NCBI GenBank assembly: GCA_008729055.1
Contig: SDUX01000004.1
Coordinates: 434,001-498,000 of the forward strand
Length of the DNA stretch: 64,000 bases
DNA from: Pyropia haitanensis
Taxonomy: Eukaryota > Rhodophyta > Bangiophyceae > Bangiales > Bangiaceae
Direction: 5' to 3'
How positions within the stretch are numbered: the first letter of the stretch is position 1; every line of letters starts with the position of its first letter. The notes below the pieces were generated by a model. That model was not told the DNA's origin and made no database searches. It was given only the letters and a program-made list of their open reading frames with translations. This document shows positions 10,285 to 21,998 of this stretch, piece by piece. The position numbers were made by a program, and so were the translations under genes.

Positions 10285-11803
10285 GCCCGGGGGGGTGGGG
10301 CTGGGGGGGTGGGGCTGGGGGGCTGGGGGTAGGTGGGGGTGGGGGTGGGAGTGGGGGTGGGTGGGGGTGGGGTGTGTGTGGTGGTGGTTGGGGGCGGGAG
10401 GAGGCAGTGCATGGACGCGCCGAGCGACACACGAACCCCTGTCGGGGTGGGCGCACGCCGTCTGGTACGCCTCGGGCGGCGGTGGTGACCGGCTGGCCTC
10501 TCCCCCGCCCCCCCCCCCCCGTGTGCCTGCGGCCGGCGGTGCGCGTCGTCGCGCCGCCCAATCCCGCTCCCCCCCTCCCCCCGATGCGTCGACGCCCGCC
10601 GCTTCCCCCCGCCCCACCACCCGCGCGCGCGCGGGCGCGCCCCCCCCCGTCCCGCGGCGCGACCCGCGTTGGCGACCGCGTCGACCGCCCGCCGCGGCGC
10701 CACGCCGTGGTGGCGCCTCGCCCACAGCCCGTATCCCCGGCGGCACCACCCACCGTTGCTTACCAACTCCCGCCGCGCGCTCGGCTCGTGGGGGCGGCGG
10801 CGGCCACGCCGCCGCTGGGGGGCCGCCGCCCCCGACCGGCCGCACCCCCGCAGCGGCGCGCGCGCGCGCGCGCGCCGCCCGCGACCGGGCGCGGCCGTCG
10901 GGATTTATCCCTCCGCCGGCCGCACCCCCCCCCCCCCGCGCGCGGCGGTCGGCCGCCGGCCGGCGGTGGCGTCCCCCCCCTCCCCCCCCCTGCGCACCGC
11001 CGCCGCCGCGTGCCGCGGTGGCGCCGCGGCCGGTCGTCACACGGCCGCCGAGCGGCGGCGACGGCCCGTCCCGTCACCGCCGTCGGCCGTCGGCCCGCCG
11101 CGGCCGCTCGGGCGGGACGACGGCGCGGGCGGCGCGGTCCGAGGGGGCGGGGGGGGGGAACCGCCCCCCCCGCCGTCGGCCGCCGCCGCGTCGGCGGGCG
11201 TACGTACCCCCCGACGCCCCGCCCGGTGGTGGCAGAGACGACCGACGCGGCCGGCTGCACCGACGTGGGGAGGGAGGGGGGGGGGGGGGGGGGGGGGGGA
11301 TGCCGCCGCCGCGGCCGTGCCGGCGCGCGGGTGTCGGCGCCGCCGGTGGCGGCGGGCGGCGGTGGCCGCGGCGGGGGCTGGCGAGGGCGGCGGCGGCGGA
11401 CGGGGGAGGGGTGGCGGCCGACACGCTTGCCCGCGGCGCCGTCGGTACGCGCGTGGGTGCTCCCGCGGGGGGTGTGGCGGGTGTCGGTGATGGCGGGACG
11501 GCGGGGCGGAGGGGGGGGGCGCTGGTCGTGGCCGGCCAAGGGTTGGGGGGGGGGGGGGGGGGGGGGGTGGGGGGGGGGGGCGGCGATGCCGCCCCGGCGG
11601 CACCACCCACCCGAGTACAGAGGGTGGTGGCCAGCGCGGCGTCGGCGGGTGCCGTGCCGCCCGCCGTCGGCAACGGGCGGCGCCGCCGCGGCTGCCAGTG
11701 GCGGCGGCGGCGGCTCGGCGGGGCGGTTCCCCCCCTGCGTAGGGGGTCGACACCCACAGCGGCGGGTGGGGGGTGGCCGCGGCGGCGCCGCCACGCCGCG
11801 ACG

Positions 11804-11841
<38 letters not shown>

Positions 11842-12095
11842 GCGCGGCCACCGGCGGCGCAACGGCGGCGCCAGCCGCGTCGGGCGGCTGCCCCCCCCCC
11901 CCACGCGCGCTTCATCACCAGCGGCCGCTCCCAATGGCGGCGCCACCCTCGCCGCCACCACGCCCACCCCCGCCACCCTCCCAGCGGCCGCCCCCCCCCC
12001 CCTTCCCCCCCCCACGCTCCCCACCCCCACTCGCGGCTGCCGCGGCGGTCGCCTCCATTCCCTCCCACCCCCCCCCCCCCCTTCACGCCGGCGCG
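10285..12095. other. Low-complexity GC-rich intergenic region
   Basis: About 1.8 kb after MCM5. It starts with a GGGGTGGGGGT-type G-rich tract (10290-10380) and then alternates C-rich and G-rich blocks, including G runs near 11278-11299 and 11546-11580. Very long open frames exist in all directions here, but they are compositional: Arg/Pro/Ala/Gly only, with no conserved motif. It should include the 3' UTR of MCM5 and the promoter of FkbM paralogue 2. Confidence 0.5.
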
Positions 12096-12271
12096 ATGGC
12101 GGCGCCCCCCCCCCCCCCCCCCCCCCCGCGTCGACGGCGGCAGCCGCTGCCGCGACGGTCTGTGGCCCGCCGCGACGCGGCGGGCGGCCGGCACGGCGGC
12201 GGCGGCGGCCAAGGCGGCCGCCCGCGCCGCCGGCGGTGGGCTGCCCGTCTGCGGCGGCGGCGGCGGCGCGA

Positions 12272-12303
<32 letters not shown>

Positions 12304-12537
12304 CACGTGCGGGTGGCGACGGTGGCGGCGGCGGCGGCGTTTGTGGCGCTGGGCGTCGTGGTGGTGGCGTTGGGGGGGGGGGGGGGGGGGGGGGGGCTGG
12401 GTGCTGCCGCCACCGCCGCCGCCGCCGCCGCGGCGGCGCCGCCGCCGGTGGCTGGCGGTGGCGGCGGCGGCGCTCCGCGCCTCTCTCCCGCGGGCGGTCT
12501 GTACGGCCGAGCCGTGACCGACGGGACTGCCGTACCA

Positions 12538-12577
<40 letters not shown>

Positions 12578-14234
12578 TGGGCGGTGGCGGCGGCGCGGCG
12601 CGTCCCCCGGTGCGCCCTGCCGCCCCGTACAGCCGACCCGCGGCTGCCCGTGATGCCGCACCGGCAACGCTGGCGTCGTCGTCGCCGGCGGCGGCGGCGG
12701 CGGCGGCGGCCGACGCGTCCCGCGCCGCCGCCGCCGCCGCGGCCGCCGACGCGGCCGCGTGCGCGGCGGCGACCGCGGCGCTCGTCACGCCCGACGGCGG
12801 CCGAGCGTTTGTCGGTGAGGCCCCGTCGACGGCGTTCAAGGGCGTCCTCGCGCGCGCGCGGGCGGCGCTCGCCGCCACCGACGGCCACGCCGCGAGTGGC
12901 GGCGGCGGCGGCGGCGGCGCCCGCACCGGCGGTGCGGGTCGAGGCGGTGCGGCCGCCGCCGCCGCGGCGGGCGGCGGCGGCCGCCGCCGGGAGCGGCCCG
13001 TTGTCGTTGACGTTGGCGCCAATGGCGGCCAGTCGTTTGGCGCGTGGCGCCGCGCGTACGCGGCGCCGCGCGTCTACGCCGTCGAGGGCAACCCAGACAC
13101 GGCGGACCGGCTGGCCGCCGCGCTCGCCGCGGACCGGGTCCGTGGCGCGGATGACGCGGCCGGCGACGGCGGCGGGGGGGGGGGGGGGGGGGGGGGGGGG
13201 AGGGTGGCGTCACCCTGCTGCGCTCGCTCGTTGGCAACGCGACGCGCGAGGCAACGTTCCGGCGGGCACGCCGGGTAGAGCACACGCAGCTGAGCGGGCT
13301 GTGGCCCGACGCGAAGCCGCACGAGTATGGCCAGCGGTTTGTGTATACGGTAGGTTGGGCAGACGGAATGGGGGGCGGCGCTTGGTGCGCCCTTGGCGTG
13401 GCGTGACGTGCGCGCGTGGTGCCGCGCGGGTGGGCGGCGTGGCGGGCGCCGGTAGGCGGCGACTGCCGGCAGACGCGCGGCGGACGCGTGGCCGCCTGTT
13501 TGGGCCGCTGCCCGTCGCGGGCTGCGCGGCTCGACGTGCCGGGTGGTGCTGGTTGCCATGCGCGTGCCTCTAACCCCTCTGTCCATGGACGGCTGCGGAG
13601 GTCGCTCCCTGTTCTCCCTTTCTTTGCACCCCAAACCCCTCTCCGCTCCCCCCCCCCCCTTTCCCCCCCCGCTCTCTCTCTGACCCCCTCCACCCCCCCT
13701 TTCTCCCCCCCCCCCCCGTCGCAGAAGATCCCCATGGATACCCTCGACAACATCCTCGCCGCGGCCACCGCCCACCTCCCCCCCCCCCGGCGCCTCCCGT
13801 GGCCACCCGCGGGCGCCCGGTGCGGCCGCACCTACCCCATCGACCTGCTCAAGGTGGACGTCGAAGGCTACGACGCCGCCGCCCTCACCGCCGCGCCCGC
13901 CACGCTCGCCGCATCGCGGCTGGTGCTGTGGGAGTGCCACGCGCTGATGCAGGTGCGTCGCGGGGGGCCCGGCACCACCCACGCGGCCGCCGCGGCGGCG
14001 CTGGCCGCGGCGGGCTTTGAGAGCTACAAGCTCGCCCGCGGGCCGTCGGTCGTGCGGTTTGACGGCGCCTGGGCCGACGCGCGGCACGACGCGGGCGACT
14101 ACATGGGCTGGCACAACTGCGTTGGGGTGCGGCGGGACGACCCGCTGCGCGGGTCGCTGCTGCGGTCGATGAACAGCATCAAGGCGTGTGAGGGGGCGTG
14201 GGGGCTGCGGGAGGGGGACGACGCCTCGCATTGA
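12096..14234 (+). CDS. FkbM-family methyltransferase (paralogue 2; frame broken at C and G runs)
   Basis: Paralogue of the 3.5-5.6 kb gene, with the same architecture. The likely start is the ATG at 12096-12098 (MAAPPPP), followed by a C run (12105-12127) across which the frame must shift. Then comes a hydrophobic anchor (RVATVAAAAAFVALGVVVVAL) and a long Ala/Gly linker. The SAM-binding block is RPVVVDVGANGGQS plus VYAVEGNPDTADRL. The frame breaks again inside a 27-base G run (13174-13200) and resumes as GGVTLLRSLVGNAT. Exon 1 ends at 13349 (donor GTAGGT). After a 375-bp intron with a C/T-rich acceptor, exon 2 (13725-14234) begins KIPMDTLDNIL, carries the second FkbM motif DLLKVDVEGYDAAAL and ends at TGA 14232-14234. 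Intron position and phase 0 match paralogue 1. The start is uncertain because of the C run. Confidence 0.82.
13174..13200 (+). repeat. G27 homopolymer inside FkbM paralogue 2
   Basis: A 27-base G run in a Gly-rich linker. The coding frames on the two sides differ by one base, so the true length in the genome is probably one longer or two shorter than shown. Confidence 0.85.
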
Positions 14235-15001
14235 TGTAGGTGTATCCAAGAGGGGCGGCTGCTGCCTCCAAGTGCAGTCAGGCTCTGTTCTTTGCTACTG
14301 TTTGTTGGCTTTGTCGGCCTCCCGCCAGGCCACCTCTCCAACAGACGAGGGACACCCAGGGACTGCGTGGGGGGGGAACCCGCTGACCGTGCGCTGGCCG
14401 TGCCCGTGGCGTCCCGCCCTCCATTCGACGGGTGTCTGTGTGATGCCGCCGGCGTCGTCCCGCTCTCAACGGCGGCGGCGGGGGTGGCAGCCAGCGCACC
14501 ACCGCCACTGTCACACCCGCCAACCAAGGCGATGCCCAGAGTTCCCAAACGCGGCCGCCAAGGCGCCTGTCGATGGCGCCAACCGCGCAACTGGGGTCGG
14601 GGACGGCGACGGGGGGGCGGCTGTATCCCGTCTGCATCGCGTCTCCAGGGCGGTGGCAGGGGCGGCAGGGAGGGTACGTATTGAGCGTTGGGCTTGCCCG
14701 TGCGTGTGAGCCGAGCGCATAGAATCCATCATGCAATGAGCGCAGGGCAGAAAGGAGAGCACGGGGGGAAAGTGGCTCGTCGCGGAGGGCGCCTCCAGCG
14801 CCGCCGTCGCCACTGCACAGTGGCGTGGCCTTGGTCCGCTGGGTCTGGCGGCTCGGCGACGCCGGGTGGTCTGACCGCATGCCCGACGCTGCTCCCCCTT
14901 CCCCGCTACAACCGCGCTCGACGCCGCCACCAAACGGCCTCTTCGTGCTTCCCATGTGGCCTGGCTGACTCTCTTGCGCCACCCCCGCCCGCTGCACTGA
15001 T
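14235..15001. other. Intergenic region downstream of FkbM paralogue 2
   Basis: About 770 bp of moderately GC-rich sequence with no recognised gene, repeat or RNA. Open frames on both strands lack family motifs. Confidence 0.4.
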
Positions 15002-16129
15002 GTGCCCACCAGAGGGGGGCCGCCCCGTACCGGCGGGGGCATCGTCACGGAAAAGCCCCGCCGTCTGGCATCGTGCCGCATCTTGGCCGCCGCCACCGTC
15101 GCCGCCGCTGCGTCCGACGGTCACAGGCGCTGGCCAGGAAGGGCACTCCCCCGGCTGCGACGCGCTGCTCCTCTGTCCGTCACGTCCACGTTGCTAGCCC
15201 CACGAAAGCCCGTGCCGTGGCCTACGTCCGCTGCCCCCTCCGCTGCACCAGCAACGCCAGAGAATCCGCCGCTCCTGACGGCTCCGGCCTCCATCGCCCC
15301 GTCGCCGTCGCCGCCGACGCCGATGCCGCCGCCGCCGCCGCCAAGGCCACCGCCGCCGCCGCCGCTGGCCAACGCGGGGGCGGCCCCGCCGCGGCCCGGC
15401 GGCGGAGCGGTGCCCGGCAGCGGCGGCACGCCCGCAAACCCCGTCGGGGCTGACGACACGGGCGGGGCGCCCTTGCCGCCGCCACCGCCGTATCCGCCGC
15501 CGGTCGGGGCGGCCCCAGACCCGCGCGAGCTGCTGCGGCTGCCGCTCACGCCCGCCCGGGGCACGCCGGCGCGGCACGCCCGCGCCGCCACCGCCGCCGC
15601 GGCCGCCGTTGCCCCCGCCCCCGCAGCTGCTGCCGCGCACGCCGCCCACCTCCACCGCGCACCTGGTGCGGGCCGCACGCAGGCACGACCTCCCCACCCC
15701 CCCGTCACCGTCAAAGCCGAGCCCGGCGGGGCGGCCGCCCATGGTGCACCGCCGGCGGGGGCGTTCGTTTCCGCGGGTCGCCATCCTTCCCCGCCCCCCC
15801 CCCCCCCCCGCCGCGCGTAGCGGGCGTTCCGCTCCCCCCTCCCCTGCAGCGCCCTCCCCGCCACCCGCTGGCTGCGCGCCCTCCGCGACGCGCTCGCCGA
15901 CATGCCCGCAGCGGCGGTTGAGCCCGCCCACGACGCCGCCGCCGCGGCGGCGCAGGCGGGCGGCAGGGCGCCGCCGCGGCTCGCCCTGTCCGCGTTCCCA
16001 TCGCACACTTCCTCCAATCTACACCTTGCGTTGCAGGTGCGAGGTAGTCGGCGCCGTCGGGCCCACCCACCAACGACAGGGCTCCAGCCACGAGGTCCAC
16101 AAGGCGGGATGGTGAGGACTGTCTTGTGA
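15002..16129 (+). CDS. Possible Pro/Ala-rich hypothetical protein (weak)
   Basis: The plus strand keeps an open frame from 15002 to 15820 with no convincing ATG. It is Pro/Ala-rich, and near its end it has a VKAEPG motif that resembles a SUMO-acceptor consensus. A C/T-rich stretch ending CCCTCCCCTGCAG (about 15849) could be a splice acceptor into a second frame that reads LPATRWLRALRDALADMP and later PRLALSAFPSHTSSN, and that stays open to 16129. The second block looks more protein-like than its surroundings. Start, intron and end are all uncertain, and a minus-strand gene in the same interval cannot be ruled out. No function can be given. Confidence 0.25.
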
Positions 16130-16420
16130 TCAATGCCGCGTAAACATCCACACAGCTGCGCGCCTGTGCACATCGCAGCACGGATCGCCTGCGCGTGCAA
16201 GGCCGGTCTCGCAGGCGTAGGTCCAGGCAAACTCCCGAAATGCAATAGTGGAGTCAGTACCCGGGGCCATCACCTCCCACTTGTCCCAGCGTCGAGCGTC
16301 ATCGTCGCCGCCATAGTGCTCCAGCACGTTGAGGAAGAAAGTGGCGAGGGCGTGGCACACATCCACCTGCCGGGCACACACCAGAACCCTCTGTCGTCCC
16401 CAGCGACGCGTCAGCAACAC
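16130..16420 (-). CDS. Possible exon of an unidentified minus-strand gene
   Basis: The minus strand encodes a protein-like stretch containing VDVCHALATFFLNVLEHYGG, RRWDKWEVMAPG, IAFREFAWTYACETGLA and a TGA at 16130-16132. Residue variety (Trp, Phe, Tyr, His, Asp) is unlike the Ala/Arg/Pro noise nearby. A candidate acceptor GTGCCCGGCAG precedes VDVCHA, so this may be an internal or last exon. Further downstream on the same strand, SRLVDLVAGALSLVGGPDG (about 16040-16105) may be another exon. Upstream exons were not resolved and the family is not recognised. Confidence 0.3.
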   Translation of the reverse strand: MLLTRRWGRQRVLVCARQVDVCHALATFFLNVLEHYGGDDDARRWDKWEVMAPGTDSTIAFREFAWTYACETGLARAGDPCCDVHRRAAVWMFTRH

Positions 16421-16509
16421 CCAAGAACGGGTCGGTAGCGTCTGACGTCATATCCACAGAGTCCGACGGTGCCAGAGGCGTGCCGCCACCAGACGACATG
16501 TTGTGCACA

Positions 16510-18104
16510 AACGCCCCTGCCGCGGCGGGCGTCCAGATAGGGCCCGATGTTGGCTACGCCAGCACATCCGTTGAGGACGTCCGCACCGTCGTCTGCACGG
16601 CTACCATCGCTGCCACAGCCGCCACTGACGCCGCCCCCACCGCCGCCAATGTTGCGCCCTTTGCTCCCGCCGCCGCCGCCGCTCCCGCCGTCAAGGCACG
16701 GTAGTGAGGTGACGGGGAGCGGCGTGGTGGAGCAGGTAGCGTGGAGGGGTGGGTGGTGTGATGATGGATGAGGTGGGCCCGAGCGCTAGCGCCCGCTCAA
16801 AGAAGTCGTCGCGTCCACCGCCGCTGCCGCGCCTGCCGATGCCGCCACCTTGATGTGTGGCAGCGGGTGTTGCGGGTCTGCCGATGCCGACGCCGCCGCC
16901 ACCGCCGCCGCTGCCGCAGAGAGGTACGGTGGCGCGCGGTGGGTGGAATCGCGTCCGAGGTTCCGCCACTAATCCCACCTCCGCCGCCACAGCCGCCGCA
17001 GCTGCCTCTGCCGTCGCCAACCTGCAGGTGGTGCGGGTGGTGAGGCGGGATTGGTGGTGTGCTGAAAGAGGGGAGGGGACTGCTGTGTCTGCAGAGATCC
17101 GCAGCCGGATGAAGGCTTTGAGTCGGACAACATTTCTTCCAACTTGAAAACAGGTGTCATTCAATAATCACTTCCAATACTTGATTTCTTCCGGTCCTGC
17201 ACGAATGCATCCCTCGGCTGGGCCTGTGTCGCCACGTTCGACCTGAAGCGTTGGCCAGTGGTGGGCACCGTTCGCCGACAGGGGCCGCTGCTGGTCTGTC
17301 GTGGTGCCAACCCTCCATGATGAGTGTGCATTTGCCCCAACGTGCGGAGCCGCCCGTCTCCCCGCGACTGTCCCCTGCGCGTCTCCTGCTGGGATGTGAG
17401 CGGGCAGCGGCCACTGGCGTGTAACAGCAGTCCTCCCCCCTTCCTCTCTCACTGTTCTCACCCATTCACTACTGCCGCCCGCTATCTCCGCCCCCTTCCT
17501 CGCAGCTTCCCCTTGAAAGCTCCTGGTACCCACCGCCTCCTGCACCCTCCCCCTCCTCAGCTTGCCACTTCTGTCCCCGAAGGCGGGATTTTCCTCGTGG
17601 CTCTCCCCCCCCCCCCCCCCCCGTCGTCCTCGTTCCTCCCTCGGAGGCGTCTTCTCGACGCCATTCCTGCCTCCGTTGGCACAGGCGTGGTTCCTCTCCG
17701 CTTCTGCCGCCTCCCCTGCTTGTACCTACCAACCCGTTCGACGAGCGGCGTCAGGGCCTGAGCACGCCGCTCCACGTGGCGCAGGGGCGACCGCGCGTTG
17801 CATGCCGCGCGCCGGCGGCCGGCACAGCGAGGATGGCTGCAACCGCGCCGCCGTTTCCCGCCGAGGTGGCGGCGCGGGCGGGTAGATTGAAGCGGCGCCG
17901 TCCCTACCGTTCCTTCCTTCCCCTCCCCTACCGTTCATCCCTTTCCCTCCCCTCCCTTTCTCTTCCCCGCCAACCCTCCTTTCCCGTCCCTCCCTTTCTT
18001 CTCGTTTGCCCGCGGCCGCTTCTCTTGTCCGCTGCTTGTGTCCGCTGTTGCCCCCTCTTCCGCAGAACCGACGTAGAACCGCGCCTCCCCTCCCCCGCCC
18101 CACC
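16510..18104. other. Unassigned interval ending in pyrimidine-rich leader
   Basis: No gene could be supported between 16510 and 17150, although a minus-strand frame (17164-16691, ending at a stop near 16691) might be an exon of the gene at 16.1-16.4 kb. From 17880 to 18090 the plus strand is strongly C/T-rich (CCTCCC/CCTTTC text), like the leaders of MCM5 and U1-C. It probably holds the promoter and 5' UTR of the membrane-protein gene that follows. Confidence 0.4.
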
Positions 18105-20623
18105 ATGCCGCTCGTCGGCGCCCCTGCCGGGCGGCGGCGTCCCCCCCGCCCCTCCCCTCGGCACTCTCCCCAAACGTGCGGTTGTCCCCCCCCCGGCGGC
18201 TCCGTCGATGGGCAGTCGCCGCCGCGGCGCGGGTGCGGGGCTACCACAAGGCGCCCCCTCCCCCCGGCACTGTCGTCGCGGCTCTGTGGGCGGCAGCGGC
18301 GATTATCGTGGTCGTTACGCTGTGTGCCGCCCAGGCCGCGCGGCGGGTGCGGGTAGCCGAGGCGGGGCTCGCGGGAGAGGTCCTTGGCGAGCTCCGCACG
18401 CTCGCGCATGTGCATGGCGGCGTTGGTGGCGGTGGGGGTGGTGGTGACGGTGGCGCAGACCCCGCCACTGTTGCGTCTGTCGCTGCTGCCGATGTTGTCA
18501 GGGAAGGGAGGAGGGAGGAGGGCACCGACGCCGCGACAGGCGCGGTGGCTGCCGAGGAGCGGCGCGACGACGCAGGGGCGGTGGCCGCCGACGATACGGC
18601 TGCCGCCGACGACACGGTAGCCGCCGACGTCGCAGCGGCCATGGACTCGTCGGCGGCGGCAGAGGCTGCAGCAGCGTCTGGGGACGAACGCGGCAGTGAG
18701 ACGCTGCAGGGTGGCGCTCTGGCGGCGCCAGGCGGCCCGGTACGCGCTCCCGCCAAGAACGAGGGCGATGTGATTGTCCCCCCCCCCACCTGGACGAGGT
18801 GCCGACGCCCGCCAGCCTCTGTGGGTCGCTCACGCCCGCGTCTCCTCCCCCCCCTCCATGTGGGCTGTCTGCTCTCTCCCGGTCACCTGGCTTGGCGGAG
18901 CTTCTCTACTCCCACCCCGCCCGTCTTCACGCCGAGGTACTGACCTCCCCCACCGGCGCCATCCGGCTCAACCGCGCCCACGACGGCGCTGATGCCGGGG
19001 GTGCCGCCGCGGCGGCCCCCTTCTACCTCGAGTTCCAGCACCATGGCGGCGACTTTGTCGCTGCCGGCCTGGCTCTCAACGCGGCCAACCTCACCCTCCT
19101 CCGCGCGGGGCTATTTACGCTCGACTGGGGCGTGCGAGCGCTTCGTGGCGTGAGTGCGTTTGAAGTGGGGGGGGGCGGGGACGCCCGCCATTCGGTGACG
19201 TTCTTCTTTGAGGCCGCCGCGCGTGCGGCGCTGCTGCTGCGGGATGCGGGGGTGTGTGCAGCGTACCGTCGGCAGCGGCTGGAGCCGCTACTCCGGCGGC
19301 TGGCCGTGTGGGCCGCCGATGTGGATGGCGACAGCTTCAAGTACCAGGTACGGCCGCGGGGAGAGGAGAAGATCGGGAAGGGTAGGTGTGGGGGGGGCGT
19401 TGCGGCACCTGCGTAGTGGCGGGTGGGCGGGTAGGGCTGGGGTAGATGGGTGTGTCGCGTGTCTGGGGGGGGTTTCTCTTTATGGCTGTGTGAGGAGAGG
19501 AGGACGGTGGCGTCTCTTGTTGCGGCGTGATGGTAGCGGTGAGGATGCCGCACGCGGCGGCGGTGACGCGGGTGCTCCTGCTCGTGACGGCGTGCCGTTT
19601 CTGTGGGGACGCGCGCTTAGCAGGCCTCACCCGGTTCGTGGGGTCGTGCGTGGCGCGCCTCCTGCGGCGCATGGGGTCTTCGGGACGCCACCGGCGGGGA
19701 CTGACGCGTCTTTCGTCTCCTCTTACACTTGCGCATCCCCCCTCCCTTTCCCCTTACTCCACCTCCTGGTCTCCCCCCGGCTCCCCCTTCCTCCTTTGCG
19801 TCTCCAATAGGCTCAGTTCACGCACCAAATCTGGATCCGGTCGGCCACCTACGCTTACCTCGCCGCCCTCTTCCCACCCACCGACGCCCTCCAGCCGCTT
19901 CTTGCTACCGCCCACGCCCGCTACACAGCCGCCGCTCTCGCCGGCCAATCCCGCCCACTCCCCTCGGGGGGAGTGGCAGGGGTGTGGACGGAGCGTGGCG
20001 CTTTTGACGCCCATTACCAGGGCGTGTCGACGCTCTATGCCGCGCGCGCAGCGGCGGCGGCGCCGTCGACAACTGGTCGGCGGCGAATTTTGAACGCCCT
20101 CGTCGCGGGGCTGCCGCCCCTGCTGACCGCAATTGGTCCCGATGGGGGAATGAGCGTCGTGGGCAGCGCGCGAGTCGCCCACGAGCGGTCGCGGGATGGA
20201 CGGCCGAAGACGCTCGACGTCAAGGGCACCGCCACTGCCCTCCTCTATGCGCGCGCCCTGTTGGGCGATGGCCCTGCCGCCGCCGCCAAAAATTCGGAGG
20301 TGAGGGGGAAGGGTGTGACGGCGGGGACGGTCGGATGGCCGCCGCCGCTGGGCGTCGACACTCGCGCTTCGCTGGTGCCGGCGGCTATGGCGGTGGCGGC
20401 GCGCAAGTACGGGCCCGCCCACACGGCGAGCTTCCGCGCCGCCCTCCGCGCCGCGATGCACCGCGGGCCAGAATGGCGGGCGTGTGGCCCGTACCGCCGC
20501 CGCGACAGCGGCGGCCGTGTCAGTCTTGGGGAAGGCGTTGGCGGTGTCGAGGGTGGGGATGGTGTTGTCGGGGGTGAGGGTGGGGGGAGGGGAGGAGGGG
20601 GAGGCGCCGAGAGCGGTGAATGA
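18105..20623 (+). CDS. Type II membrane protein with large helical domain, unknown function
   Basis: Candidate start is the ATG at 18105-18107 at the end of a C/T-rich leader. The frame must shift at a C run (18147-18153 or 18186-18194). It then encodes a hydrophobic anchor TVVAALWAAAAIIVVVTL, an acidic Ala-rich stalk and, after a second shift at a C run (about 18778-18787), a conserved-looking domain. This domain contains SPTGAIRLNR, FYLEFQHHGGDFVAAGLALN and LLRRLAVWAADVDGDSFKYQ. The exon ends at 19347 (donor GTACGG). A 463-bp intron ends CCAATAG, and the last exon (19811-20623) reads AQFTHQIWIRSATYAYLAAL, WTERGAFDAHYQGVSTLY, LDVKGTATALLYARALLG and ends at TGA. The helical, Trp/Tyr/His-rich pattern recalls alpha/alpha-toroid enzymes acting on polysaccharides, but that is only an impression. 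Function unknown. Confidence 0.6.
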
Positions 20624-21998
20624 CTCACTACACGGGGAGCGCCGGCGACGACGGATGAGACTGGAAGAGACGACAGTGACAGAAGAGAATAGAAAGATCG
20701 CGTCGCGGTGCCACGGGTGCGATGGCGGCCGCACCGATAACGATGAGCGTGTGGCGTGGTCGTCCTCACCGGGGGGAGACGCCCGCCCGCGTGCACCGTC
20801 TGGCGACGGGCATCCGCGCGCACTGACTTTTCTGTTCCTTTTGGACCGCCGCCTGCCGGTCGGCTTGCTCGGCTGGGCAACCCGGCAGCGACTGGCCGCC
20901 GCCTCAGGTGCGCGTACGCGACATCGGAGGGAGAGAGGGGAGGAGATGGAATTGATGAAGGGTGCATCGTGTCACCGTCCCGGGTTGGTGCCCGAGATGG
21001 GGGAGACGCCAGAGGAGAGGTAGTCGGGACGTGTTTCTTACGTTCCCCCCTTCCCCTGTTTCCGTGTTAGCGTTTCCACAACCGTGGACGGAGAGCAGCT
21101 GACCGCTCGTTCCGTGTCCCGTGGACGCCGCGTGACGGTGACGCGGCGGTGAGGCGGCCCAAGGCCTCCTCTGCAACATACAGATGGGGATTCACCATCG
21201 CCAACAGTCGCGGGCGGAGGCACCACCCTCGGCAGTCGAGTGGCGTAAGGTGGGGGAACACTCCCAGCGTCGTTGACGTCCGTGCCAGGGCGGGATCCTT
21301 CACCGCCTATTTCTGGATCGGGGGCTCGGGCGTTTGGGTGGCTCGCCAACAGTACGCATCTATATTTGGTTATTGAATCCTCTCCCCCGAGTTGGACTTG
21401 AACCGCCAACCCCTGCACTCCACTTTTTACTCCCACGTTCACAGCACAGGAGCGGTCGCCGCCTAGCTTGGTTCGCCATCTCTTTGCATGGCGACGTCTC
21501 GGTCGGGAGGACGGGTGGCGGTCACGACGGCGACAGCACAGGCAATGACTCTCTCCGCCTGAGCGCCCCTTGGTGGGTGGAATGGGGGGATTGCAGAAGA
21601 TAGGAGGGAAAGAGGGACTAGGAAGGGCACGGAGGGGGGTGGGTGAGGCGGTATAGTGCATGCCGTGGGAGACTCTCTGTTGACGGGGAAGGCTGCGTTT
21701 AATTCAGGGGGGCTTTGCTGTTCTTGGTGTCACCACGCTGGCTGCTTCCAGTAGTCAATGGACCAACCGAGGGCGCACAAGCCATCACCTGATTGGCTAT
21801 CGGGACAAAACACCTGCATGCTGTTCCGCTAGTAGAGCCCGTTTCGTTGTCATCCGATGTCGGACCGCCACAAGCGCATTGGATCTGTCGTCCGCGCCGC
21901 TGACCACGACGCCATGGACCGTTGGTGCCTTTCCAAGTGCGCCATCAGTGCGCGCCGCTGTCTTCTATGCCTGCTACGGCTGGCGTGGTCCGACAGTC
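20624..21998. other. Intergenic region upstream of the TLC-domain gene
   Basis: About 1.4 kb with moderate GC. No repeat or RNA gene was confirmed; a tRNA-like string near 21385-21410 was examined and rejected. The last few hundred bases should contain the promoter of the TLC-domain gene. Confidence 0.4.

Noticed and set aside
21380..21415. Possible tRNA T-arm on the minus strand (GGTTCAAGTCC)
   Set aside because: The flanking bases do not give a 5-bp T stem with a 7-base loop, and no matching acceptor or anticodon arm lies about 50-70 bases upstream.
21879..21998. Upstream start for the TLC-domain protein
   Set aside because: It would add 40 residues without motif or clear signal; the ATG at 21999 places the first membrane helix in the usual position.
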